Source: Alistipes sp. (GTDB lineage Bacteria > Bacteroidota > Bacteroidia > Bacteroidales > Rikenellaceae). From it: a stretch of DNA of 64,000 nucleotides. Of this stretch, positions 55,643 to 64,000 are shown piece after piece. The notes below the pieces were generated by a model that was not told where the DNA came from, ran no database searches, and saw only the letters and a list, made by a program, of their open reading frames with translations. How positions within the stretch are numbered: position 1 is the first letter of the stretch; each line of letters opens with the position of its first letter. The position numbers were made by a program, and so were the translations under genes. Where the stretch lies: positions 62,001 through 126,000 of the forward strand of contig JAFQHI010000017.1 of NCBI GenBank assembly GCA_017398045.1. Reading direction: 5' to 3'.

Positions 55643-56545
55643 ATGAGCCGCACGACCCGCTATCGCATTGCCGAATTGGAGGTGGAGGTGGAGCTGCCTG
55701 CCGGTGTGGATGCCTCGCTCGTACTACCTACGGCCGAACCGTTCCGCATCGCAACGACCGACCAGGAACCGGCACTCCGTTTCACCACGATGGGATTTAC
55801 GGAGGCGGTTGCATCGCTCACCGAAGAGCCGCGGTTTCGTAGCGAGGAGCAGAACGACATGGGGCGGGTAAGGCTCTACACGTGGGGTGACAAGCACCTT
55901 ATCGAGGTGAGCTACCGCGAAGCCTTCTGCCACCGCATGGTTATCGATTGTACGCTACGCCACGCAACGGCCGAGATGCAATGGGAGGACCCGACCTGCA
56001 AAGAGTCGCTCGGTTCGCTGCTGCGCATCGCCTACTCGATGGCTATCCTGCCCCACGCAGGGGTCTCGATACACGCCTCTGCAATCCACTACAACGGAGA
56101 GGCTATCCTCTTCCTGGGTAAGAGTGGCACGGGCAAGAGTACGCACGCACGCCTTTGGTTGCGACACGCAGCAGGGGCTACCCTACTGAACGACGACAAT
56201 CCGATGTTGCGCGTGCAGGGGGCGAAGTTGATGGCCTATGGCTCGCCTTGGAGTGGCAAAGGGGCCTGCTACCGCAACGAGGGCTACCCCGTGAGGGGCA
56301 TTGTGCGATTGAGCCAGGCAACCGAGAACCGCTTCCGCGAACTACACGACGAGGAGGCCTTCATCGCCCTGTTGCCGAGTTGCTCGGTGGTTCGCCACGA
56401 CGAAGGGATGGAGGATATGAGCCTCGACCTGCTGGGCGAGATACTCGAACGAGTGGTGGTTGCACACCTCGCCTGCCGTCCCGACAAAGAGGCCTACATT
56501 GCCTGCCACGAGGGGCTTTACCCCACGGTGAAGGATGAACTATAA
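55643..56545 (+). CDS. HPr kinase/phosphorylase-like protein
   Basis: 300 residues. A C-terminal HprK-like P-loop domain starts with ILFLGKSGTGKSTHARLWL (about residues 155-173) and DDNP after it. The N-terminal 130 residues are not the usual HPr kinase domain. The protein is likely a serine- or sugar-kinase-like enzyme acting with the PqqD-like and nucleotidyltransferase proteins. It is not true HPr kinase: the HPr-interacting C-terminal signature is not visible and the context is polysaccharide synthesis. Confidence 0.82.
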   Translation: MSRTTRYRIAELEVEVELPAGVDASLVLPTAEPFRIATTDQEPALRFTTMGFTEAVASLTEEPRFRSEEQNDMGRVRLYTWGDKHLIEVSYREAFCHRMVIDCTLRHATAEMQWEDPTCKESLGSLLRIAYSMAILPHAGVSIHASAIHYNGEAILFLGKSGTGKSTHARLWLRHAAGATLLNDDNPMLRVQGAKLMAYGSPWSGKGACYRNEGYPVRGIVRLSQATENRFRELHDEEAFIALLPSCSVVRHDEGMEDMSLDLLGEILERVVVAHLACRPDKEAYIACHEGLYPTVKDEL

Positions 56546-56582
56546 AGGAAGATTAAGAGTAACAATAAACACATAAAACATC

Positions 56583-57371
56583 ATGCGAAACAAAATTCTG
56601 CTTATGGGCCTGATGCTCGTTCTCTTCAGTTCCTGCGCATCGTCGAAGAAATTCGTCTATTTGCAGGACCTCAAGGCGGGTCAAAAGGAGGCCTTTGACA
56701 TCAAGCACGAGGCCATCGTACATCGCGACGACCGCTTGCGTATCACGGTAAGTTGCAAAAGTCCGGAGTTGGCTCTGCCGTTCAACAACCAGAACGGTGT
56801 CGTATCGGTCTCGGCCGATGGCAATGTAGAGTCGGTTCGTGGCGTAGCGAAGGAGACGGGCTATCGCGTCGATATCGATGGTAACATCATCTTCCCGATT
56901 TTGGGCAAACTTCAGGTCGAGGGGTTGACCGTCAGCCAGGTGTCGGAACTCATTCGCAACAAAATCATCGAGGGCAACTACATCAACGACCCGCAGGTCT
57001 CGATTGAGTTCCTGAACTTCAAATATTCGGTCCTGGGCGCATCGGGTGCCGGCGTCTATTCGGTGGATGGCGACCGCATCACCCTTCTTGAGGCCTTGGC
57101 ACAGGCCGGAGACCTGGCTACGAATGCCCGTGTGGACCAGGTGCTGGTCATCCGCGAGAAGGGCAACGAGCGTGAGGTCTTCGCCCACGATTTGCGCTCG
57201 AAGGAGATTTTCAACTCGCCGGCCTTCTACCTCCAGCAGAACGATGTGATTTATGTCGTACCGAAGTACCGCAAGCAGGATACCGAGTCGAAGGTGCTGC
57301 AATACCTGACCCTTGTCCTCTCGATGGCAACGGCCGCCTCGTCGATTCTCTGGTACATCGACCGCAAATAA
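56583..57371 (+). CDS. Wza-like polysaccharide export lipoprotein
   Basis: 262 residues. Signal peptide with lipobox LFSSC (Cys18) shows a lipoprotein. It contains a polysaccharide biosynthesis/export (SLBB-type) domain: DDRLRITVSC and a soluble ligand-binding beta-grasp region (SVLGASGAGVYSVDGDRITLLEAL). A C-terminal hydrophobic segment (LTLVLSMATAASSILWYI) is the outer-membrane helix of the channel. It forms the outer-membrane portal for the exported polymer and pairs with the Wzc-like kinase downstream. Confidence 0.92.
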   Translation: MRNKILLMGLMLVLFSSCASSKKFVYLQDLKAGQKEAFDIKHEAIVHRDDRLRITVSCKSPELALPFNNQNGVVSVSADGNVESVRGVAKETGYRVDIDGNIIFPILGKLQVEGLTVSQVSELIRNKIIEGNYINDPQVSIEFLNFKYSVLGASGAGVYSVDGDRITLLEALAQAGDLATNARVDQVLVIREKGNEREVFAHDLRSKEIFNSPAFYLQQNDVIYVVPKYRKQDTESKVLQYLTLVLSMATAASSILWYIDRK

Positions 57372-57415
57372 CCGCGTTTCATATTACCCAAGCAACGAGC
57401 TAACACTTTCGCTTT

Positions 57416-59815
57416 ATGCAAACCAAAACAAAACAGAACAAAACAGACGAAATCAATATTGCCGAACTGTTTATGTTCCTCTTCTCGAAGTGGCCCTGGT
57501 TCCTGCTCTCGATTGCCCTCTGCGTCGGGTTGGCCTGGTACTACTACGCCTCTTCGCCCTTTGTCTATTTCCGCACGGCTACGGTCTTCATCAAAGACCC
57601 CGCCCAGAAGACCGCTTCGGCTGGTCTGGACCGCTACGACAACTACATCAACAAGGTCAATGTAGCGAGTGAGATTTATCGCTTCCGCACGAAAAACCTC
57701 ATGCGCGAAGTGGTCAAACGCGCCCATGCCGACGTGAGCTACACGATTGAGGATGGGTTGCGCGACAAGGAGCTGTACACCTCCTCGCCGGTGCAGGTGA
57801 CCTTCCCCGAGGAGGCGCAGAACCATCGTATCGCCTTCACGCTCAAGCTGAAGGATACGAAAACGGTCGAATTGAGCGACTTCGAGGCGATGGAGGATGC
57901 CAAGCCCGTCACCGCGATGCTTGGTGACACGGTGGCGATTTACGCCGGCAAGCTTGTCATCACCCCGACCAACTTCTGCAACGAGCAGTGGACGGGTCGT
58001 GAGATTCGCGTAACGAAAAGCCCCATCAACCAGATGGTTGGCTACTTCCTCTCGAACTTCGGTGTGCGTCAGGAGTCGGAAGAGGCCTCGATTTTGGCCC
58101 TCTCGATGAAGGACAACTCCCCGATTCGTGCCGAGGATATGCTCAACACGCTTATTGCCGTCTATAACGAGGAGTCGATTCGCGACAAGAACCAGGTGGC
58201 TATCAACACGGCCAACTTCATCAACGAGCGACTGATTATCATCGAGCGCGAGCTGGGTTCTGTGGAGCAGGACCTCGAGAGCTACAAGGTGAGCAACGAC
58301 ATGATTAACCTCGAGACCACGGCCGGTCAGGCTGTGAGCGAGACGACACAACACGGTGCCAACCTCATCGAGCTGGAGACCCAGCTCCAATATGCCTCCT
58401 ACATCCGCGACTACCTCACCGACCCCACGAAGGAGATTGAGCTGATTCCGGCCAATACGGGGTTGAGCAACATTAACATCGAGACGCAAATCAACCAATA
58501 CAACACGATGAAGTTGCGTCGCGATAAGTTCATCGTCGATGGTAACGATTCGAACCCCGTGATTCAGGAGTTGAACAGTTCGTTGCGTGCCATGAAGCAG
58601 ACGATTATCCGCGCCGTGGACAACCTTATTGCCAACCTGGAGGCCAAGATTAAGGACACCTCGAGCCGCGAGAATCGCGCCAAGGCCCGTGTGCGTTCGA
58701 TTCCCCGCAAGGAGCGCGATATGCTCTCGATTGAGCGTCAGCAGAAGATTAAGGAGTCGCTGTATCTCTTCCTGCTGAACCGTCGCGAGGAGAACGCCCT
58801 GACGCAAGCCATGGCCGACAACAACGCCCAGATTATCGACAACGCCAGCGGTTCGTCGCGTCCGATTGCACCGTCGCGTAACCGTATTCTGCTCCTGGGT
58901 CTGATTATGGGTCTGGCCATTCCGGGTGTCTATTTCCTGCTTCGGATGTTCCTCGACACGCGCGTACACAGCAAGCGCGATATTAAGGAGGCTGTCAGCG
59001 TTCCCATCCTGGGCGATATTCCGCTCGACAAGGAGTTGTGGAAACAGCCGCACAAGACCACGTTGGCACTCGTCGAGAAAAAGGAGGGTGCCATTGCCGA
59101 GTCGTTCCGCATCCTGCGCACCAATCTGCGATTCAAACTGCATGGCGGCATTAAATCGGCCGGTGCCGAGCATACGAGCCATGTCATCACCCTCACCTCG
59201 TTCAACGAGAGTGCCGGTAAGACCTTCATTGCAGGCAACCTGGCCATGAGTCTTGTCAATGCCGGTAAGCGTGTCATCGTGGTCGATATGGATATTCGCA
59301 AGGGTACCCTTTCGGCTCCCTATGGCGACCGCCACAAGGGTCTGACAAACTTCCTGGCCGACGAAAGCTACCCGATGGCCGACCTCATTCGCAAGGATGC
59401 CATGGCTCCGGGTCTTGACCTGATTGCTGCCGGTACGATTGCCCCCAACCCTGCCGAGTTGCTGATGTCGGAGCGTCTGGATGAACTCTTTGCCTTCCTG
59501 CGTCAAACGTACGACTACATCGTGGCCGACAACGTGCCGATTGGTATCATTGCCGACGGTACCATCTCGAACCGCATTGCCGACCTGACGATTTTCGTCG
59601 TGCGTGCCGGCAAGCTCGACAAACGTCAGCTGCCCGAGCTGGAGGAGCTGTATCAGGAGAAGAAACTCCAAAACATGGCTCTTGTGGTCAATGGCACGGA
59701 GATTCATCGCCGCGGTTATGGCTACGGTTACGGATATGGCTATGGTTACGGCTACGGGTATGGTTACGGCTATGGCTACGGCGCATCCTCGGAGAAGAAA
59801 TCGAAGAAAAAATAA
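57416..59815 (+). CDS. Wzc-like tyrosine autokinase / chain-length regulator with Gly-Tyr tail
   Basis: 799 residues. TM1 (about 22-45) is followed by a Wzz periplasmic domain with long coiled coil (about 50-470), TM2 (about 483-508), then a BY-kinase domain. The kinase has Walker A ESAGKT (Lys602), Walker A' VVDMDIRKG, and a Walker B that reads IVADNVPIG instead of the usual VIIDTPP. The tail has eleven consecutive Gly-Tyr pairs (59714-59779) followed by a Lys-rich end, expected to be the autophosphorylation cluster that cycles during polymer export. Partner: the Wza-like lipoprotein gene 44 nt upstream. Confidence 0.93.
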   Translation: MQTKTKQNKTDEINIAELFMFLFSKWPWFLLSIALCVGLAWYYYASSPFVYFRTATVFIKDPAQKTASAGLDRYDNYINKVNVASEIYRFRTKNLMREVVKRAHADVSYTIEDGLRDKELYTSSPVQVTFPEEAQNHRIAFTLKLKDTKTVELSDFEAMEDAKPVTAMLGDTVAIYAGKLVITPTNFCNEQWTGREIRVTKSPINQMVGYFLSNFGVRQESEEASILALSMKDNSPIRAEDMLNTLIAVYNEESIRDKNQVAINTANFINERLIIIERELGSVEQDLESYKVSNDMINLETTAGQAVSETTQHGANLIELETQLQYASYIRDYLTDPTKEIELIPANTGLSNINIETQINQYNTMKLRRDKFIVDGNDSNPVIQELNSSLRAMKQTIIRAVDNLIANLEAKIKDTSSRENRAKARVRSIPRKERDMLSIERQQKIKESLYLFLLNRREENALTQAMADNNAQIIDNASGSSRPIAPSRNRILLLGLIMGLAIPGVYFLLRMFLDTRVHSKRDIKEAVSVPILGDIPLDKELWKQPHKTTLALVEKKEGAIAESFRILRTNLRFKLHGGIKSAGAEHTSHVITLTSFNESAGKTFIAGNLAMSLVNAGKRVIVVDMDIRKGTLSAPYGDRHKGLTNFLADESYPMADLIRKDAMAPGLDLIAAGTIAPNPAELLMSERLDELFAFLRQTYDYIVADNVPIGIIADGTISNRIADLTIFVVRAGKLDKRQLPELEELYQEKKLQNMALVVNGTEIHRRGYGYGYGYGYGYGYGYGYGYGYGASSEKKSKKK
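59714..59779 (+). repeat. 11 tandem Gly-Tyr codon pairs
   Basis: Sixty-six bases, period 6, encoding (Gly-Tyr)11 at the C-terminus of the Wzc-like kinase. Synonymous codons vary (ggt/ggc/gga/ggg and tat/tac), so purity is imperfect, but the period could still slip by six and change the number of phospho-acceptors without changing the frame. Confidence 0.9.
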
Positions 59816-59856
59816 CAAACAAATAACTTAATATTCACTTCTAAACATTTTCACGT

Positions 59857-61068
59857 ATGAAAAAACTTTTAACCCTTCTTGCATTTGCCCTGATGGCAGG
59901 TGCGACCTTCGCACAGACGGCCGACGTCGAGGAGGAGGTCATCTACGAGAAGAACAAGCACAAGGTGATTACGAACACCTTCTGGGACAACTGGTGGGTC
60001 CAGATTGGCGGTGGTGCGCAGGTGTACTACGGTGACCACAACAAGCAGATGGACTTCGTGGACCGTCTTTCGCTTGCTCTTGATGCCGGTTTCGGTAAGT
60101 GGTTCAGCCCGCAGATTGGTGTACGCGCCATGATTAGCGGTTTGACGATTAACGGTGCTACGCAGACCTATGGCGGAACCGGTATCCACGACACGGGTAA
60201 GCCCGTTGATGGCAAATATACGCACGAGTATGGTTTCCTCAACGAGCAGCAGTTCGACTACTACAACCTGCACGCTGATGTGCTGTTCAATATGTCGAAC
60301 ATTCTGTGCGGCTACAAGGAGAAGCGCACCTGGAACTGCTCGCCCTACCTGGGTCTGGGTTGGATGGTAACGTGGGAGAGCCCCCGCGCCCGTGAGTTGA
60401 GCCTCAACTTCGGTATCTTCAACGCCATTCGCTTGAGCGAGAAGTTCGATTTCAACATCGACCTGCGCACGACGATGGTTAAGGACTCGTTCGACGGCGA
60501 CGAGGGTGGCCGTAAGGAGGAGGGTCTTTGGACCGCAACCTTCGGCTTCTCGTACAAGTTCAAGAAGCGTGGCTGGGACCGTTCGAAGACCATCATCCGC
60601 AACAACCGCGCCGAGGCCAATGCCCTTCAGAAGCAGCTCGATGCCCTGCGTGAGCAGAACGAGGCTCTGAAGAACGATTTGAAGGATGCCGAGGCACAGA
60701 TTAAAGAGGTAAAGGTTATCGAGAAGGAGCAGATGGTAGCTCCGGTATATGTAGTCTTCGAGATTGGCAAGTCGGAGCTTTCGAAGGAGGCTCGCGTAAC
60801 GCTGGGTCTGCTGGCCAAGGCTATCAAGGAGGCTCCGGAGGGTGCGATTTACAACATCTCGGGCTATGCTGACGAGGGTACGGGTTCGAAGCGTATCAAC
60901 GAGAAGCTTTCGGCTGACCGCGCCCAGGCCGTTTACAACTGCCTCACGGAGGAGTACGGTGTGGATGAGAGCCAGCTGCGCGTAGTATCGAAGGGTGGTG
61001 TGGACAATATGTTCTACGACGACCCGACGTTGAGCCGTGCCGTAATTGCTGGTGAGATTCACGAGTAG
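59857..61068 (+). CDS. OmpA-family outer membrane protein
   Basis: 403 residues. Signal peptide (about 1-20, MKKLLTLLAFALMAGATFAQ) and an N-terminal beta-barrel of about 210 residues are followed by a short coiled coil (LDALREQNEALKNDLKDAEA) and a C-terminal OmpA peptidoglycan-binding domain (VYVVFEIGKSELSKEARV). It ties the outer membrane to peptidoglycan and could support the export channel. Common at the end of Bacteroidota polysaccharide export loci. A terminator follows. Confidence 0.92.
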   Translation: MKKLLTLLAFALMAGATFAQTADVEEEVIYEKNKHKVITNTFWDNWWVQIGGGAQVYYGDHNKQMDFVDRLSLALDAGFGKWFSPQIGVRAMISGLTINGATQTYGGTGIHDTGKPVDGKYTHEYGFLNEQQFDYYNLHADVLFNMSNILCGYKEKRTWNCSPYLGLGWMVTWESPRARELSLNFGIFNAIRLSEKFDFNIDLRTTMVKDSFDGDEGGRKEEGLWTATFGFSYKFKKRGWDRSKTIIRNNRAEANALQKQLDALREQNEALKNDLKDAEAQIKEVKVIEKEQMVAPVYVVFEIGKSELSKEARVTLGLLAKAIKEAPEGAIYNISGYADEGTGSKRINEKLSADRAQAVYNCLTEEYGVDESQLRVVSKGGVDNMFYDDPTLSRAVIAGEIHE

Positions 61069-61090
61069 ACTTTTCTCGAGCAATTAACCC

Positions 61091-61122
61091 AAGAGGGGGC
61101 GACTTTTCAGTCGCTCCCTCTT
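61091..61122. terminator. strong intrinsic terminator
   Basis: AAGAGGGGGCGACT pairs with AGTCGCTCCCTCTT (one G-U) around a TTTC loop, followed by TTCGTTTTT. It ends the OmpA-family transcript and isolates the ABC-F gene. Confidence 0.9.
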
Positions 61123-61143
61123 TCGTTTTTAGCCGCTACGTGC

Positions 61144-61151
61144 TATCTTTG
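61144..61151 (+). promoter_or_regulatory. -7 box TATCTTTG of the ABC-F gene
   Basis: Exact match to TAnnTTTG, 18 nt before the ATG at 61170. It lies inside a longer open frame that begins at 61140, so it decides the start codon in favour of 61170. The -33 element is not clear, but T-rich sequence precedes it. Confidence 0.6.
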
Positions 61152-61169
61152 TCGCAAAGATTGAAGCCT

Positions 61170-63050
61170 ATGGCAAGCGTACTGCAAATCGAACAACTCA
61201 AGAAATCGTTTGGCGAGCGACTTCTCTTTGAGGGGCTGACCCTCAACCTCGATGAGGGGGAGAAGGTGGCCGTTGTGGCGGTGAACGGAGCAGGCAAGAG
61301 TACCCTGCTGAACATCATTGCCGGCGTAGAGGATTATCAGGCGGGGCAAATCACCTTCCGCCGCGACCTCCGCGTCGGATACCTCTGGCAAAACCCCACC
61401 TTCAAGGAGGGGCAGAGCGTGTTGGAGGCCTGCCTCGATGCCGATACCAAGGCCAAAGAGGCCATCACACGTTACGAGCGTGCCATCGCGACGGGCGAGG
61501 GGCTGGAGGAGGCGATGGCCGCCATGGATGCCGCCTCGGCCTGGGAGTATGAGCAGCAAGCCAAGGAGCTATTGACCCGCCTGGCCATCACCGACCTCAC
61601 ACAACGTGTCGAGACCCTCTCGGGAGGACAAATCAAGCGTCTTGCGCTGGCCCAGGTGCTGGCTTCGCGTCCCGAACTGCTGATCCTCGACGAGCCGACC
61701 AACCACCTCGATTTGAAGATGACCGAGTGGCTGGAGGAGTATCTCTCGGCCTCACACATGACCCTTTTGATGGTGACCCACGACCGTTACTTCCTCGACC
61801 GTGTCACCACGCGCATCGTCGAAATTGACGACCATCGGCTCTACGCCTACCGTGGCAACTACACCTACTACCTCGAAAAACGTCAGGAGCGCATCGATTT
61901 GCTGAACCAAGCGGCCGAAAAGACCCGCAACCTCTACCGACGCGAGTTGGAGTGGATTCGTCGCACCCCCTCTGCCCGCACGGGAAAGGCGAAATATCGC
62001 ATCGACGCCTTCGAGCAACTCAGCGAGGAGCGTCGCACTCCGCTCAAGGAGAAGCAGGTCGAAATCGGCATCGACTCATCGCGCATCGGTACCAAGATTT
62101 TCGAGATGAAACACCTCTCGAAACGCTTCGACGAAAAGTGCATCCTGCACGACTTCAGCTACCTGTTCAACAAGGGCGAAAAGCTCGGCATCGTGGGTGA
62201 AAACGGAGTGGGCAAATCGACCTTCGTCAAGATGCTCCTGGGGGAGGTAACGCCCGATAGTGGCACCATCGAGGTGGGACAAACCGTGCGTTTCGGCTAC
62301 TACTCGCAGCAGGGTATTCGTTTCAACGATGCGGACCGCGTGATTGATGTGGTACAGCGCATTGCAGAGGAGATTACCCTCTCGGACGGCAACCGCATCT
62401 CCGCCTCGCAGCTTTTGAATCGCTTTCTCTTCTCGCCCGCGGCTCAATACGACTATGTTGCCAAGCTCAGCGGTGGGGAGCGTCGCCGTCTCTACCTCTG
62501 CACGGTGCTGATTTCGAACCCCAACTTCCTGATTCTCGACGAGCCGACCAACGACCTCGATATTCAGACCCTCAACATCTTGGAGGAGTATCTGCGTGCA
62601 TTCAAGGGGTGTGTGATTGTCATCTCACACGACCGCTACTTCATGGATAAGATTGCCGACCACCTCTTCGTTATGGAGGGCGCAGGTCGCATCAAGGATT
62701 TCCCTGGCAACTATACCCAATATCGCCAATGGCGACGCGAGGAGGAATTACGCCAGGCCGAGGAACGCGCCGAGGAGGAGCGTCGCCAACGACGACAGGC
62801 CACCCCGCAACCGCAGAAGGCGACCCGCAACTACACGGACCGCCTGTCGTTCAAGGAGCGACGCGAACTGGAGGAGCTGGAGCGTGAGTTGCCCCTGCTC
62901 GAAGCGCGCAAAGCAACACTCGAGGGGCAAATCAGCAGTGGCACCATGACCGTAGAGGAGCTGACAAAGGCTTCGACCGAATTGACCGCCCTCATCGACG
63001 AAATTGACCTCAAGACCCTGCGGTGGATGGAGTTGAGCGAAAAAAACTAA
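61170..63050 (+). CDS. ABC-F family ATPase (Uup/EttA type)
   Basis: 626 residues with two ABC domains in one chain and no membrane segment. First domain: Walker A VNGAGKST, signature LSGGQIKRLALAQ, Walker B LLILDEPTNHLD. Second: GENGVGKST, LSGGERRRLYL, LILDEPTNDLD. A linker between them has the charged P-site tRNA-interaction helix, and a C-terminal coiled coil (about 540-626) is as in Uup. ABC-F proteins act on ribosomes. It starts at 61170 (MASVLQIEQLKKSFG); a frame extension to 61140 contains the -7 box. Housekeeping gene. Confidence 0.94.
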   Translation: MASVLQIEQLKKSFGERLLFEGLTLNLDEGEKVAVVAVNGAGKSTLLNIIAGVEDYQAGQITFRRDLRVGYLWQNPTFKEGQSVLEACLDADTKAKEAITRYERAIATGEGLEEAMAAMDAASAWEYEQQAKELLTRLAITDLTQRVETLSGGQIKRLALAQVLASRPELLILDEPTNHLDLKMTEWLEEYLSASHMTLLMVTHDRYFLDRVTTRIVEIDDHRLYAYRGNYTYYLEKRQERIDLLNQAAEKTRNLYRRELEWIRRTPSARTGKAKYRIDAFEQLSEERRTPLKEKQVEIGIDSSRIGTKIFEMKHLSKRFDEKCILHDFSYLFNKGEKLGIVGENGVGKSTFVKMLLGEVTPDSGTIEVGQTVRFGYYSQQGIRFNDADRVIDVVQRIAEEITLSDGNRISASQLLNRFLFSPAAQYDYVAKLSGGERRRLYLCTVLISNPNFLILDEPTNDLDIQTLNILEEYLRAFKGCVIVISHDRYFMDKIADHLFVMEGAGRIKDFPGNYTQYRQWRREEELRQAEERAEEERRQRRQATPQPQKATRNYTDRLSFKERRELEELERELPLLEARKATLEGQISSGTMTVEELTKASTELTALIDEIDLKTLRWMELSEKN

Positions 63051-63068
63051 CCCACAAAACGAGCCATC

Positions 63069-64000
63069 ATGCAACCCCTTGTGCAGCGACTGCGACACAT
63101 TGTCGCCACCGCCACCCCGCAAGCCTTTCGAACCATCGGCTGGATTATCCGGCTGACGGTCCTCGTATCGTTTATCGTCTTTTTGATGCAATACACCGGC
63201 CTTATTCAGTGGATTTCGGCCTGGGTAAGCCCCGTTTTTCACCTCTTCGGCCTGCGCGGTGATGCCGCCATGGCCTTCGTGAGCGGCTATTTCATCAACA
63301 TCTACTCCTCGATAGCGGTCATTTCGACCCTCGATTTGACGGTGCGCGAGATTACGATTCTGGCCACCATGTCAACGGCCGCCCACGCCATCATCGTCGA
63401 GGGTGCCGTCCTGCATAAAACCGGTACGCCGACCCTCTATACCATCACGTTGCGCACACTCGCCTCCTTGGCATTGGGTCTTGTGCTGAATTGGGTACTT
63501 CCCGACCGCCCCGACTTTGTAGCCGCAAGCGCAGCGGCCCCCTCCACGGTACCGCTGTTCCAACTGCAAGGCGACTTCCTGCCCCTCTTCGGGGAGTGGC
63601 TGCTGGGGGCGGTACGGCTGTCGGTGATGATGTGTGTGCTGATTTATCTGTTGAACATTCTGCAACGTATGTTGTATGAATTCGGCATCATGGAGCGCAT
63701 CTCACGGCTGTTAAGCCCCTTGTTGGCGGTATTCGGTCTGCCGAAAAAGACCTCTTTCCTCTGGATTGTAGCCAATGTCATCGGCCTTTCGTACGGTTCG
63801 GCCGCCATGCTGGATGAGGTGGCGCACGGCAATATCTCGCGTCGCGAAATCAACCTGCTGAACACCCACATCGGCATCTCGCACAGCAACCTGGAGGACC
63901 TGTTGCTCTACGCCTCGATTGGCGGCATCTGGTGGGTCATTTTACTCTCGCGCTGGGCAATGACGACACTGCTCGTCTGGACCTTGCGCGGTTACTATCG
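63069..64000 (+). CDS. nucleoside-recognition (Gate) domain membrane protein, cut by right edge
   Basis: From ATG 63069 the frame stays open to the end of the window (310 codons so far). It has several hydrophobic segments. The first Gate block includes LIQWISAWVSPVF with a FVSGYFINIYSSIAV region; the second has MERISRLLSPLLAVFGLPKKTSF and GLSYGSAAMLDE. These are signatures of the SpmA/SpmB/YjiH-like nucleoside recognition family, whose transported ligand is not certain. The start is 18 nt after the ABC-F gene. The C-terminus lies beyond the window. Confidence 0.8.
   Translation, partial: MQPLVQRLRHIVATATPQAFRTIGWIIRLTVLVSFIVFLMQYTGLIQWISAWVSPVFHLFGLRGDAAMAFVSGYFINIYSSIAVISTLDLTVREITILATMSTAAHAIIVEGAVLHKTGTPTLYTITLRTLASLALGLVLNWVLPDRPDFVAASAAAPSTVPLFQLQGDFLPLFGEWLLGAVRLSVMMCVLIYLLNILQRMLYEFGIMERISRLLSPLLAVFGLPKKTSFLWIVANVIGLSYGSAAMLDEVAHGNISRREINLLNTHIGISHSNLEDLLLYASIGGIWWVILLSRWAMTTLLVWTLRGYY

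Noticed and set aside
55643-56545. True HPr kinase/phosphorylase of sugar catabolite control
   Set aside because: Only the P-loop domain resembles HprK; the N-terminal domain and context (PqqD-like and nucleotidyltransferase genes in a polysaccharide operon) do not.
57251-59818. 855-codon minus-strand open frame opposite the Wzc-like kinase
   Set aside because: It is a shadow of a GC-rich, codon-biased gene: the sense strand has all Wzz and BY-kinase motifs. The antisense translation has no recognisable domain and includes mirror repeats from the Gly-Tyr tail.

Overview
The window reads as chromosomal DNA of a Bacteroidota gut bacterium. The fit is best to Bacteroidales and probably to Alistipes/Rikenellaceae: -7 boxes are of the TAnnTTTG type, start codons lack clear Shine-Dalgarno sequences, core genes are moderately GC-rich, and the protein families are typical of that group. 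Genus assignment is an inference from family content and codon use; no marker gene is present. I see no rRNA, tRNA, complete insertion sequence or CRISPR array.

Region 1 (0.1-18.7 kb) is a regulated export module. A sensor histidine kinase and an NtrC-type sigma-54 activator are transcribed leftward. Diverging from them are a TolC-like outer-membrane protein, an HlyD/MacA-like adaptor, five large MacB/FtsX-type permeases and one LolD/MacB-type ATPase. A good -24/-12 sigma-54 promoter lies just before the tolC-like gene, flanked by two copies of a 17-bp inverted-repeat site, so the kinase/activator pair very probably controls the module. The first and last permeases are mosaic paralogues. A bidirectional terminator separates the module from a catalase gene.

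Region 2 (20.4-37.7 kb) is an AT-rich defence island. It holds a HAD-phosphoribosyltransferase-zinc ribbon protein with a DprA-like partner behind a palindromic operator-like site, a conserved 57-residue protein missed by length cut-offs, an AbiE-type toxin-antitoxin pair, a putAbiC-like membrane protein with a TIR protein followed by a 25-codon stump of a RecF/SMC-like ATPase, a Bro-N/Fic protein, and a type I restriction-modification operon. That operon carries an AbiJ/HEPN-like gene and a membrane-anchored gene between hsdM and an odd half-size hsdS. Its hsdR is broken by one in-frame TGA. Gene remnants lie between these modules.

Region 3 (38.2-52.0 kb) is a variable polysaccharide locus: HAD phosphatase, flippase, F420-dehydrogenase-beta-like protein, pyruvyl transferase, several glycosyltransferases, a UDP-galactopyranose-mutase-like flavoprotein, a Wzy-like polymerase and an acyltransferase containing a G9 tract.

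Region 4 (52.2-61.1 kb) is the GC-rich assembly and export part: glycosyltransferase, initiating sugar-phosphate transferase, a PqqD/nucleotidyltransferase/HPr-kinase-like trio, Wza-like lipoprotein, Wzc-like kinase with a (Gly-Tyr)11 tail, and an OmpA-family protein. Regions 3 and 4 each begin with the same kind of leader RNA: a promoter, a covarying hairpin and an identical 16-nt tail. This suggests shared post-initiation control. The window ends with an ABC-F ATPase and a nucleoside-recognition (Gate) membrane protein cut by the right edge.
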